A stretch of DNA of 45,507 nt from the NCBI GenBank assembly GCA_034422735.1, contig DAOUJL010000069.1, positions 1 to 45,507 of the forward strand. The letters are read 5' to 3'. Under the pieces are notes generated by a model that saw only the letters and a list, made by a program, of their open reading frames with translations, searched no databases and was not told the origin of the DNA. Positions 7,884 to 15,062 of this stretch are shown here, one piece after another; position 1 is the first letter of the stretch; the number at the start of each line of letters is the position of its first letter. The stretch comes from CATOSD01 sp034422735 (GTDB lineage: Bacteria > Chloroflexota > Dehalococcoidia > Lucifugimonadales > CATOSD01). A program made the position numbers and the translations under genes.

Positions 7884-8155
7884 TTACCACCAGGCGTTGT
7901 CTCGGCAGGCGTCCTCGTGGCCTCGCATTATCACGTCGAACTGCTGCCTCGTATAGTTTGGGCGGCGTTCCTTCACCGCTTGGAACTGGGCGTACTGCGC
8001 GCGTTCAATGTTCCGTGCGCATCCTCTAGAGCCTTCTGATCCTGGCGAGTCTCAAGTGTAGGCGAATCATATCCCGCATCGTACAGTTTCTCGCCGGGTG
8101 AGCGGGTTGGAGTTGGCACTGGCGTTGGCGTCGTCCACCCTTTATGTTCCAATCC
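7884..8155 (-). pseudogene. truncated, frameshifted gene with a Pro-Thr linker
   Basis: Two minus-strand frames join into one plausible protein. The first reads TTPTPVPTPTRSPGEKLYD followed by AGYDSPTLETRQDQKALEDA. Near 8013-8026 the coding signal moves to another frame with ARNIERAQYAQFQAVKERR and then MRGHEDACRDNAWW, ending at TAA 7886-7884. A one-base loss would explain the shift. The 5' part is cut off at 8158, exactly where the 148-bp repeat starts; a TGA is in frame at that junction. The Pro-Thr stretch looks like the linker after a lipoprotein or signal anchor, now lost. Not a functional gene as it stands, unless the frameshift is a sequencing error. Confidence 0.6.
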
Positions 8156-8158
8156 TCA

Positions 8159-8306
8159 CATGTACCGGGGCCGGAGCGAGCTGGCCGAAGAAGGCGGCTC
8201 GAGATTACTTCCCGCCGGGGGGTTAACGTAACCGAAAACGGCGGATTCGCGCGGCCGGCCAAATTGACACCCGCACCCGCCAACGCTAGAATTGGGAACA
8301 CTAGCA
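8159..8306 (+). repeat. 148-bp direct repeat, copy 2
   Basis: The partner of 3850-3997, in the same orientation and without gaps. It still encodes the last residues of the membrane protein (MYRGRSELAEEGG and onward to the stop) but with no gene in front, so these codons are a relic. It carries the promoter of the downstream Fe-S assembly genes. Confidence 0.9.
8264..8292 (+). promoter_or_regulatory. sigma-70-type promoter of the DUF59-mrp genes
   Basis: A consensus TTGACA (8264-8269), a 17-bp spacer and TAGAAT (8287-8292), with the expected start of transcription near 8299 and the first gene at 8351. The whole promoter lies within the 148-bp repeat. Confidence 0.75.
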
Positions 8307-8350
8307 CAACGGGCGGCCGTACGCCCACGTTCGGGTACAGGAGTACCGCA

Positions 8351-8665
8351 GTGACACAGGAAACCTACGTAACCCGCGACCAGGTCTACGACGCCCTCAA
8401 GGACGTCTACGACCCCGAAATCCCCGTCAACGTGGTCGACCTCGGCCTGGTCTACGACGTGCAGGTCGAGGAAGGCGACGTCGAGGTCAAGATGACGCTC
8501 ACCTTCGCCGGCTGCGGCATGGGCCCCTACATAGGCCAGCAGGCCGAGTGGCGAATCGCCGAGCTCGACGGCGTGGAGGACGTCAACGTGGAGCTGGTCT
8601 ACGACCCGCCCTGGACGCCCGACCTGATCACCGAGGACGGCAAGAAGATGCTGGGGCTCGACTAG
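8351..8665 (+). CDS. MIP18/SufT-like (DUF59) iron-sulfur assembly protein
   Basis: A 104-residue single-domain protein of the DUF59/MIP18 family, whose members (SufT, PaaD N-terminal domain, Cia2) help mature Fe-S proteins. DPEIPVNVVDLGLVYDV and the following TLTFAGCGMGP, which carries the family's conserved cysteine, are clear. The start is GTG 8351, seven bases after AGGAG (8339-8343). The frame is open further upstream, but those codons fall in the repeat and promoter and do not look coding. It is followed by an Mrp-type ATPase, a very common pairing in Fe-S assembly operons. Confidence 0.88.
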   Translation: MTQETYVTRDQVYDALKDVYDPEIPVNVVDLGLVYDVQVEEGDVEVKMTLTFAGCGMGPYIGQQAEWRIAELDGVEDVNVELVYDPPWTPDLITEDGKKMLGLD

Positions 8666-8679
8666 CCCTCGCCTTGGTC

Positions 8680-8702
8680 CCTTCCCCCTCGATGGGGGAA
8701 GG
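8680..8702. repeat. intergenic palindrome (CCTTCCCCC type)
   Basis: CCTTCCCCC and GGGGGAAGG around a 5-base loop, followed by a second small palindrome (TACTTTGTGTA region, 8717-8730) and GGGGGTGAGGAG, which serves as the ribosome site of the Mrp gene. Confidence 0.8.
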
Positions 8703-8756
8703 TTAGAACCTGCCCCGTACTTTGTGTACGGGGACGGGGGTGAGGAGAACCAGCCC

Positions 8757-9590
8757 ATGAACCAGCCACAGGCCGCCCAGGCGCGCTCCCGCATCGAGGC
8801 GATGAAGCGCCAGTTCGAGCAGCGCCGCGCCATAGCCAACGCCCTGTCGCAGATCAAGTACAAGGTCGGCGTGTACAGCGGCAAGGGCGGCGTAGGCAAG
8901 ACCACCGTCGCCGTCAACCTGGCCGTTACCCTCGCCCAGCAGGGCCACGCCGTCGGCATCCTGGACGCGGACATCGACTGCCCCAACGTGGTCCGCGCCA
9001 TGAAGGTCTACGAGCCGCCCGAGGTTGGCGAAGACAAGCGCATGGTCCCCGCCGAGCGCTTCGACGTCAAGGTCATGTCCATGGGCTTCTTCCAGCAGAA
9101 GGAGGAAGAGGCCATCATCTGGCGCGGCCCCATGGTCCACAACGCCATCAACCAGCTCCTTCAGAGCACCGACTGGGGCGAGCTAGACTACCTCATCATC
9201 GACCTGCCGCCCGGTACCTCCGACGCGCCGCTTACCATTATGCAGACGCTGGACATGGACGGCTTCATCGTGGTCACCACGCCCCAGGAGCTGGCCAAGA
9301 TAGACGCCATGCGCTCCATCAACATGATCCGCACGCTCAAGGTGAACGTGCTCGGCGTGGTCGAGAACTTCTCCGGCGACATTTTCGGCTCCGGGGCGGG
9401 CGAGGAGCTGGCCGAGGAGCTGGACCTGCGCTTCCTGGGCCGCGTCGAGCTTCGCGGCGACTACCGCGACACCTCCAGACCCACCGTCCTCTCCAGCAAG
9501 GACGTGCTGCGCGAGTTCGAGCACATCGCCGACGAGGCCAAGGCCGCCCTGGAAGAGAACGCCCAACCCTCGTCGGCCCCAACGGACTGA
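8757..9590 (+). CDS. mrp: Mrp/NBP35-family ATPase, Fe-S carrier type
   Basis: A 277-residue P-loop ATPase of the Mrp/ApbC/Nbp35 group, which bind and transfer Fe-S clusters. The deviant Walker A is GKGGVGKTT (about 42-50), followed by DADIDCPN and LIIDLPPGTSD, all diagnostic. The CxxC motif that bridges the cluster in typical members would fall after VVENFSG, but the sequence there is DIFGSGAGEE with no cysteine pair. The protein may therefore bind a cluster differently or act only as an ATPase partner. ATG 8757 follows GAGGAG supplied by the upstream palindromic element. Confidence 0.88.
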   Translation: MNQPQAAQARSRIEAMKRQFEQRRAIANALSQIKYKVGVYSGKGGVGKTTVAVNLAVTLAQQGHAVGILDADIDCPNVVRAMKVYEPPEVGEDKRMVPAERFDVKVMSMGFFQQKEEEAIIWRGPMVHNAINQLLQSTDWGELDYLIIDLPPGTSDAPLTIMQTLDMDGFIVVTTPQELAKIDAMRSINMIRTLKVNVLGVVENFSGDIFGSGAGEELAEELDLRFLGRVELRGDYRDTSRPTVLSSKDVLREFEHIADEAKAALEENAQPSSAPTD

Positions 9591-9613
9591 GGGGATACGA
9601 CGGGGGATCTTCC

Positions 9614-9976
9614 TTGACTACACCTGTTGTAACCTACCGCGAGGCTGGCCGCCGGTTCCTGGCCCAGGCGCGCGCCGAACTGGACGCCGGCGACCTTCGC
9701 CAGGCGTCGGAGAAGGGCTGGGGCGCGGCCGCGCAGATGGTCGAGGCGGTCGCACAGGCCCGGGGCTGGCCCCACACGGCCCATAGACATCTCTGGACGA
9801 GCGTCACGGATTTGACCGAAGAGGTCGGGGACTCGAGCGTTCACCGGCTCTTTGGCAGCGCCCACTACCTTCACGGCAACTTCTACGAGGGCACCTTCAA
9901 CGCCGACCTGGTCGCAGAATACCTGACCGACGTAGAACACTTCGTAGACAAGCTGGAGCGTATCCTGGACGCCTGA
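9614..9976 (+). CDS. HEPN-like/PaREP1-type small helical protein
   Basis: A 120-residue all-helical protein starting at TTG 9614 behind GGGGGATC. The arrangement FLAQARAELDAGDLRQASEK then GWGAAAQMVEAVA resembles PaREP1/HEPN-like proteins, in which helices pack as a four-helix bundle. The Arg-x4-6-His RNase signature of toxic HEPN proteins is not evident (RHLWTS is the only candidate). No partner nucleotidyltransferase lies next to it. It follows the Mrp gene by 23 bp, so it may share its transcript. The function is unknown. Confidence 0.7.
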   Translation: MTTPVVTYREAGRRFLAQARAELDAGDLRQASEKGWGAAAQMVEAVAQARGWPHTAHRHLWTSVTDLTEEVGDSSVHRLFGSAHYLHGNFYEGTFNADLVAEYLTDVEHFVDKLERILDA

Positions 9977-9994
9977 GCCTCAACGCCAAGGTCT

Positions 9995-10016
9995 CTTCCC
10001 CCTCGACGGGGGAAAG
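9995..10016. repeat. intergenic palindrome (CTTCCCCC type)
   Basis: CTTCCCCC, loop TCGAC, then GGGGGAAAG. The following GGGGGTGA lies about 13 bases before ATG 10040 and may act as its ribosome site. Confidence 0.75.
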
Positions 10017-10039
10017 TTATGATGGGGGTGACCCGCACC

Positions 10040-11440
10040 ATGACCACCGTAATCCACGACACCACCATCGTCACCGGCGAGGAGAACGCCCCCGTCCACC
10101 ACGGCGCGGCCATCGCCTTGGACGGCACCACCATCGCCGCCGTCGGCCCCACCGACGAGGTGCTCGCCCGCTACCCCGACGCCGAGCGCGTGTCCGGGCG
10201 CGGCAAGGCGGTCATGCCCGGATTCGCCAACTGTCACACCCACCTCACCCTCACCAAGAACCGAGGCATCACCGAAAACACCTCCTTCCCCGAGCAAGAA
10301 TCCCACCCCGCGCCGGTGCGCTTCCCGCGCAGCCTGCCGCTGAGCGACGAGGAGCTGACCGTGCTGGCCCAGCTCGGCGCGCTGGAGGCCATACGTTGCG
10401 GCACCACCGCCGTCATGGAGGTCGGCGCGGGCATAGACGTGTACGCCCGCGAGATCGTGGACAGCGGCCTGCGCTTCGTGCTGGGCGAGCAGGCCTCCGA
10501 CCGCGCCCACGGCGACATCGGCGAGCCGGGCCCGTTCGTGGTGAACCAGGAGTTGGCTGAGCACGGCCTGCAGAGCATCGCCGACATGCACTCAAAGTGG
10601 AACGGCGCAGAGGGAGGCCGCGTCACCGTTGGCGTGGCCGCCTGGGCGCCCGACATGTGCTCGCCCGAGCTGCTGGTGCGGCTGCGCGAGTTGCAGGACA
10701 GCCTGGACACCGTGGCGACCATCCACCTGAACCAGCTCTGGGGCGAGGTCGAGAACGTCAAGGCCAACCGCGGCGGCGCGCTGCCCACCGAGTTCCTGGC
10801 GCAGATAGGCTACCTGAACGACAGGCTGGTCGCCGCCCACTGCCGCTGCATGGTACCGCAGGAGGAGCGCATCCTCGGCGAGTCCGGCTCCTGGGTGTCG
10901 TTCAACTCCGCCATCGCCGCGCGCCGCGGGCTGAGCCCCCACGTGGCCGATCTCCAGGCCGCGGGCTGCGGCATCGCCATGGGCACCGACAACATGGCCG
11001 AGGACATGCTCGAGGTGGTGCGCACCGGCATGTTCATGGAGCGCGTCCGCCGCTCGGACGGCCGGCTGCCCTCTCCAGAGGAGGCGTTCCAGTGGGCCAC
11101 GTCGAACGGCTACCGCGCCATGGGCATCCCGGACGGCGGCTCGCTGCGCGTCGGCAACAAGGCCGACCTGATAGTGGTCGACACGCGCCGCGCGCACCTG
11201 GTGCCCACCATCCGCGTGGTGTCCACTTTCGTGCACCAGGGCCAGGGCCGGGACGTGGAGTCCGTGATGGTAGACGGGCGCTGGATCATGCGGGACAACA
11301 GGGTGTTGACGATGGACGAGGACGCGCTGGTGCGCGAGGCCGACCGGGTGGGCCGCCGCGCCTGGCGCCGCCTGCTCGAAAGCGACCCCGACTTCACCAT
11401 CCCCGCCGGCTTCGACTTCAACGTCGCGGACCCGGACTAG
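10040..11440 (+). CDS. amidohydrolase-family metal-dependent hydrolase/deaminase
   Basis: A 466-residue member of the amidohydrolase superfamily, in the branch of TRZ/ATZ chlorohydrolases and SAH/methylthioadenosine deaminases. Visible ligands are NCHTHL (His66 and His68), the strand IHLNQ, AAHCRC and the catalytic Asp in MGTDN. The N-terminal and C-terminal beta-sandwich parts are present (VMPGFANCHTHL and LRVGNKADLIVVD). ATG 10040 is preferred over ATG 10019 because the family normally starts a few residues before the first strand, and 10019 lies inside the palindromic element. The substrate is not predictable. Confidence 0.87.
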   Translation: MTTVIHDTTIVTGEENAPVHHGAAIALDGTTIAAVGPTDEVLARYPDAERVSGRGKAVMPGFANCHTHLTLTKNRGITENTSFPEQESHPAPVRFPRSLPLSDEELTVLAQLGALEAIRCGTTAVMEVGAGIDVYAREIVDSGLRFVLGEQASDRAHGDIGEPGPFVVNQELAEHGLQSIADMHSKWNGAEGGRVTVGVAAWAPDMCSPELLVRLRELQDSLDTVATIHLNQLWGEVENVKANRGGALPTEFLAQIGYLNDRLVAAHCRCMVPQEERILGESGSWVSFNSAIAARRGLSPHVADLQAAGCGIAMGTDNMAEDMLEVVRTGMFMERVRRSDGRLPSPEEAFQWATSNGYRAMGIPDGGSLRVGNKADLIVVDTRRAHLVPTIRVVSTFVHQGQGRDVESVMVDGRWIMRDNRVLTMDEDALVREADRVGRRAWRRLLESDPDFTIPAGFDFNVADPD

Positions 11441-11455
11441 GCGGTCCTCAAAGTG

Positions 11456-11478
11456 CCTTCCCCCTCGATGGGGGAAGG
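11456..11478. repeat. intergenic palindrome between convergent genes
   Basis: CCTTCCCCC, loop TCGAT, GGGGGAAGG, then TTAGGATGGGGGTG. It sits between the convergent amidohydrolase and aminotransferase genes and could terminate both. Confidence 0.8.
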
Positions 11479-11500
11479 TTAGGATGGGGGTGCCAGCCCC

Positions 11501-12682
11501 CTACCCGAACCGCCCTATCGCCTCGCGGAAGCCGGTCATCGCCCCCTCCAGCGTGCGGTCGTCCACGCAGAACGAGATGCGGAAGTACCCCGGCAGACCG
11601 AAGCCGCGCCCCGGCACCACCAGCACGTTGTGCTCCCTCAGCGCGTCCACGAACTCCATCTCGTCCTCAGCCGGCGACACCGGGAACATGTAGAACGCCC
11701 CCTGCGGCTTGACCGTCTCGTAGCCCATCTGCGTCAGGCTGTCATACAGGAAGTCGCGCTTGGCCTGGTACTCGCCCACGTCCACCGTCACCGACTGCAG
11801 GTGCGCCACGATGTGCTGCATGAGCGCCGGAGCGTTCACGAAGCCCAGCACCCGGTTGGCGAACGCGAAGCCGTCCATAAGCTCGGCGCAGTCCTCGTAA
11901 TCGGGATGCGCCGCCACGTACCCGATACGCTCGCCCGGCAGCGCCAGGTCCTTGGAGTGCGACGTTGCGACGATGGCCCGCACGTGGTGGGCGAACACGT
12001 GCGGGTAGCTCAGCCCGTCGAACAGCAGCTTGCGGTACGGCTCGTCGCTCAGCAGGAAAATCTCGCGGCCCAGCTCGGCTTCCTTGGCGCGGATGATGTC
12101 GCACATGCGCGCCAGCAGCTCGGCGGAGTAGACCACGCCCGACGGGTTGTTGGGCGAGTTGATGAGCACGATGCGCGTTTTCTCGTTGAAGCTCGCCTCG
12201 AAAGCGTCCATGTCCGGCAGAAACGCCTCGTCCGGCGGCACCACCCGGCACGACCCGCCGTGATTGTCCGCGTAGTAGTGGTACTCCACGAAATAGGGCG
12301 CGAAGATGATAACCTCGTCGCCCGGGTCCAGCAGCGCCTTGAGCGCCACGTTCATCGCGCCGCCCGCCCCCACCGTCATCAGCGTGTGATCGGCGGTGAA
12401 GTCCAGCCCCGTCTCCTCCCGAAGCTGCGCCGCCACAGCCGCGCGCGCGTGCGGGTAGCCGGAGTTCGGCATGTAGCGGTGCATCCCCGGCGTCGGGTCG
12501 TCCGCTATGCGGCGAAGCTGGTCGAAGAACTCGCGCGGCGGCTCCATGATCGGATTGCCCAGCGACAGGTCGAACACGTTCTCGTCGCCGTACTGCTGCC
12601 GCAGCACTATGCCGTCCTCGAACATCTTGCGAATCCAGGACCCCTGCTCCATGAACTCGCGAACCTTTTTGGCAACCGCCAT
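11501..12682 (-). CDS. class I/II PLP-dependent aminotransferase
   Basis: A 393-residue fold-type I aminotransferase. Expected residues are present: SPNNPSG (Asn178-Asn179), SDEPY (Asp213 and Tyr216), the PLP-binding lysine in SHSKDLALPG (Lys244) and Arg252 next to it. FRISFC near the end carries the carboxylate-binding Arg. The length and motif order fit aspartate or aromatic aminotransferases. The exact amino acid is unknown. GAGGT precedes ATG 12682. It diverges from the PHP gene at 12806. Confidence 0.9.
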   Translation of the reverse strand: MAVAKKVREFMEQGSWIRKMFEDGIVLRQQYGDENVFDLSLGNPIMEPPREFFDQLRRIADDPTPGMHRYMPNSGYPHARAAVAAQLREETGLDFTADHTLMTVGAGGAMNVALKALLDPGDEVIIFAPYFVEYHYYADNHGGSCRVVPPDEAFLPDMDAFEASFNEKTRIVLINSPNNPSGVVYSAELLARMCDIIRAKEAELGREIFLLSDEPYRKLLFDGLSYPHVFAHHVRAIVATSHSKDLALPGERIGYVAAHPDYEDCAELMDGFAFANRVLGFVNAPALMQHIVAHLQSVTVDVGEYQAKRDFLYDSLTQMGYETVKPQGAFYMFPVSPAEDEMEFVDALREHNVLVVPGRGFGLPGYFRISFCVDDRTLEGAMTGFREAIGRFG

Positions 12683-12768
12683 AGTCTACCTCGTCGTGTG
12701 ATGCGCCCCGTTTGCCGGCGGCAACATTATACACGCTAGGCCACATGCCGCAGTCCCTTCCCCGCAAC

Positions 12769-12797
12769 TTGACGCCAACGCCCCGCTCGAATACCAT
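12769..12797 (+). promoter_or_regulatory. promoter of a probably leaderless PHP gene
   Basis: TTGACG (12769-12774), 17-bp spacer and TACCAT (12792-12797). Transcription from this site would start at about the A of ATG 12806, and no Shine-Dalgarno sequence precedes that ATG. A leaderless message is the simplest reading. Confidence 0.5.
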
Positions 12798-12805
12798 CTC
12801 TCCCG

Positions 12806-13471
12806 ATGTTCCTCGACCTTCACTCGCATTCCACCTCCTCCGACGACTCGCGCGCCACCGTGGAGCAGTTCGTGAAATGGGCCGGCGTGATTCGGCGCAA
12901 GGGCTTCCGCATCGACGGCTTCGTCCTCACCGAGCACCGCAAGTTCGACTTCGACAAGGACTACTCCCAGCTCGCGCGAGACAACGACCTGCTCATCCTC
13001 AAAGGTTCGGAGCTCGACACCAACTGCGGCCACTTCCTGGTCTACGGCGTCACCGAGGAGCTCACGTCGCGCGTCGACTTCGGCAACGTTTCGATGGATG
13101 CGTCCACCCTCGTGTACACTGCGTTGGAGTGCGGCGGCATCGCCGTGCCCGCCCATCCGGGGCGCTTCGGCATCGGCTTCTGCGAGTTCGTCGACAACGG
13201 CGACGACTTCAGCGCCGTCAGCGCGGTCGAGCACCTCAACGGCAGCAACCGCCCCGGCGAGCAGGAGCGCGCGGAGGAGCTTATCGCCAGGATGGGCTAC
13301 AAGACGATCGGCGGCAGCGATGCCCACTCCGTCAGCGCCATCGGCACCTGCATGACCAGCTTCGACAACCCCATAGCGGACGCCGCGGATCTTGTGCGCG
13401 AGCTACTCGCCGACGCGTACCGCCCCGTCCGCCTGGAAGAAACCGCCGCCAGCTTGTCCCTTCCCCCTTGA
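12806..13471 (+). CDS. PHP-domain metal-dependent phosphoesterase
   Basis: A 221-residue PHP-domain protein. The metal-binding motif LDLHSHST (His6 and His8) opens the protein, with TEHRKFD, KGSELDT, VPAHPGRFG and GGSDAHS completing the conserved sites. PHP proteins of this size hydrolyse phosphoesters such as histidinol phosphate, nucleotides or small oligonucleotides; the target is unknown. No ribosome site precedes the ATG (see promoter at 12769). The last residues (SLSLPP) and the TGA stop are contributed by the palindromic element at 13459, so the natural C-terminus may have been altered by its insertion. Confidence 0.85.
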   Translation: MFLDLHSHSTSSDDSRATVEQFVKWAGVIRRKGFRIDGFVLTEHRKFDFDKDYSQLARDNDLLILKGSELDTNCGHFLVYGVTEELTSRVDFGNVSMDASTLVYTALECGGIAVPAHPGRFGIGFCEFVDNGDDFSAVSAVEHLNGSNRPGEQERAEELIARMGYKTIGGSDAHSVSAIGTCMTSFDNPIADAADLVRELLADAYRPVRLEETAASLSLPP

Positions 13472-13481
13472 TGGGGGAAGG
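13459..13481. repeat. intergenic palindrome that supplies a stop codon
   Basis: CCTTCCCCC, loop TTGAT, GGGGGAAGG. The TGA that ends the PHP gene lies in its loop (13469-13471). Confidence 0.85.
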
Positions 13482-13531
13482 TCAGGATGGGGGTGACAGG
13501 CCTACGCCGCTCCCATTCACCCTCACCCTAA

Positions 13532-13555
13532 CCCTCTCCCACGGATGGGAGAGGG
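13532..13555. repeat. intergenic palindrome (CCCTCTCCC type)
   Basis: CCCTCTCCC, 6-base loop, GGGAGAGGG, preceded by CCTCACCCTAAC. It is the second element class in the same gap and lies in reverse orientation to most others. Confidence 0.75.
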
Positions 13556-13597
13556 GACTATGGAGAAGGCCGGGCCACACACACCACAGGAGACGAA

Positions 13598-14065
13598 ATG
13601 ACCACCGACGCTGACATCGAATACGACCGCTCGCTTCTGGGCGTTGAGCACCCCGTAGGCACCTTCGAAGTGACCCAGGACATGATCGTCGACTTCGCCA
13701 AATCCACCGGCGAGACCAACCCCGTCTACCTGGACGAGGAGCAGGCCGCCCAGTCCCGCTACGGCGGCATCATCGCGCCTCCCACGTTCTGCAACATCTT
13801 CATCTCCGGCGGCAAGCGGCCCGACCCCGGCATCAAGTTCGGCGACCTCTCCTTCTTCGCCGGGCAGGCCATCGAGTCGCTCGAGCCCGTCCGGCCGGGC
13901 GACACGCTGGAGGCCTCCACCCGGCTCAAGGAGGTGTACGCCAAGACCGGACGCTCCGGCAAGATGGTGTTCGCCGTGTGGGAGACCAGCCTCACCAACC
14001 AGAAGGACGAGACCGTCGCCCTCGTGCGCGAGTCCTTCGTGCGCAGGAACAGGAGCAGGCGATGA
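13598..14065 (+). CDS. MaoC-like dehydratase, FAS1-type N-terminal subunit
   Basis: A 155-residue hot-dog-fold protein resembling the N-terminal MaoC (FAS1-like dehydratase) domain. The stretch GETNPVYLDEEQA, the loop YGGIIAPPTFCNI and PVRPGDTLEAST are typical. It overlaps the next gene by four bases, and the two together make up the paired hot-dog halves of enoyl-CoA hydratase 2 or hydroxyacyl dehydratase enzymes. A clean AGGAG precedes ATG 13598. It probably acts on a CoA thioester in fatty- or aromatic-acid metabolism. Confidence 0.85.
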   Translation: MTTDADIEYDRSLLGVEHPVGTFEVTQDMIVDFAKSTGETNPVYLDEEQAAQSRYGGIIAPPTFCNIFISGGKRPDPGIKFGDLSFFAGQAIESLEPVRPGDTLEASTRLKEVYAKTGRSGKMVFAVWETSLTNQKDETVALVRESFVRRNRSRR

Positions 14066-14496
14066 CCGCGCTGTACTTCGAAGACGTTGACATAGGCGAC
14101 GACATCGGCCCCGTCGAGCGGGTGGTGACCACCGAGGAGGTCGTCGCGTTCGGCGAGATCCGCCAGCAGGACACCGGTCCCAACCGCTTCAACGACGCCG
14201 AGGCGGCCAAGAGCGAGGGGCTTCCCGGCCCCATCGTCCCAGGCGCCATGAACATCGCCATCATGTCCCAGCTAATCACCGGCTGGTCGCCCAGCGTGAC
14301 CCTCAAGCTGCTGGACGTGGTGTTCCGCCAGGTCGTCCTTCACAACAGGCCGCTCACCCTGTCCGGCATCGTCACGGACACCAACGTCGTGGACGGCGAA
14401 GGCCAGGTGGAGTGCGACGTGTTCATGCAGAACGAGGAGGGCACCCGCCTCGTCATCGCCAGGGCCGTCGCCGTTCTGCCCACCAGGGACGGCTAG
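14062..14496 (+). CDS. MaoC-like dehydratase, second subunit
   Basis: A 144-residue hot-dog protein beginning at ATG 14062, overlapping the previous stop (ATGA), which implies translational coupling. It has the MaoC layout: the helix region around GPNRFNDAEAAKSEG, LPGPIVPGAMNIAIM and a final strand. In the classical MaoC signature the catalytic Asp and His stand in the first half (D-x4-H); here the equivalent segment reads QDTGPNRFND without a His, so one subunit of the pair may be structural. Confidence 0.83.
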   Translation: MTALYFEDVDIGDDIGPVERVVTTEEVVAFGEIRQQDTGPNRFNDAEAAKSEGLPGPIVPGAMNIAIMSQLITGWSPSVTLKLLDVVFRQVVLHNRPLTLSGIVTDTNVVDGEGQVECDVFMQNEEGTRLVIARAVAVLPTRDG

Positions 14497-15045
14497 TTGC
14501 CCGCTTCGAGTCCGCGAGGCGTCTGCGTCTGGCTCACGGGCCTCAGCGGCTCCGGCAAGACGTCCACCGCCGACGCGCTCACCGCGCTCATCCGAGAGCG
14601 CGGCCGCCCCGTGAGCCTGTTCGACGGCGACGTGATCCGCACGCACCTCTCCGCCGGTCTCGGCTTCAGCAAGGAGGACCGCGACACGAACGTGCGGCGT
14701 GTCGGATTCGTCGCCTCCGAAATTGTGCGCCACGGCGGCGTGGCCGTCTGCGCCCTGATCAGCCCCTATGAGGCTGTGCGCGCCGAGGTGCGCCGGATGG
14801 TCGGCGACGGCCAATTCGTCGAGGTGTACGTGAACACCCCCCTCAGCGTCTGCGAGTCCCGGGACGTCAAGGGCATGTACGCCAGAGCGCGGCGCGGCGA
14901 ACTCAAGGGCTTCACCGGCGTCGACGACCCCTACGAGCCTCCCACGCACCCGGAGATCGAGCTCGACACCGTACACCATACCTTGCATGACAACGTCCAG
15001 CGCGTGCTAGACTACCTCGTCAAAAGTGGCTTCATTGCCGACTAG
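14497..15045 (+). CDS. cysC: adenylylsulfate kinase
   Basis: A 182-residue APS kinase: ATP plus adenylylsulfate gives PAPS. The Walker A is GLSGSGKTS (15-23), followed by LFDGDVIRTHLSAGLGFS and RDTNVRRVGFVA, both diagnostic of CysC, and the active-site loop ALISPY. It starts at TTG 14497, immediately after the TAG of the MaoC gene, so coupling is likely. No sulfate adenylyltransferase gene is in the window, so the role (assimilation or sulfation of a product) is open. Confidence 0.9.
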   Translation: MPASSPRGVCVWLTGLSGSGKTSTADALTALIRERGRPVSLFDGDVIRTHLSAGLGFSKEDRDTNVRRVGFVASEIVRHGGVAVCALISPYEAVRAEVRRMVGDGQFVEVYVNTPLSVCESRDVKGMYARARRGELKGFTGVDDPYEPPTHPEIELDTVHHTLHDNVQRVLDYLVKSGFIAD

Positions 15046-15062
15046 CGAAAGGTGGACCCGAA

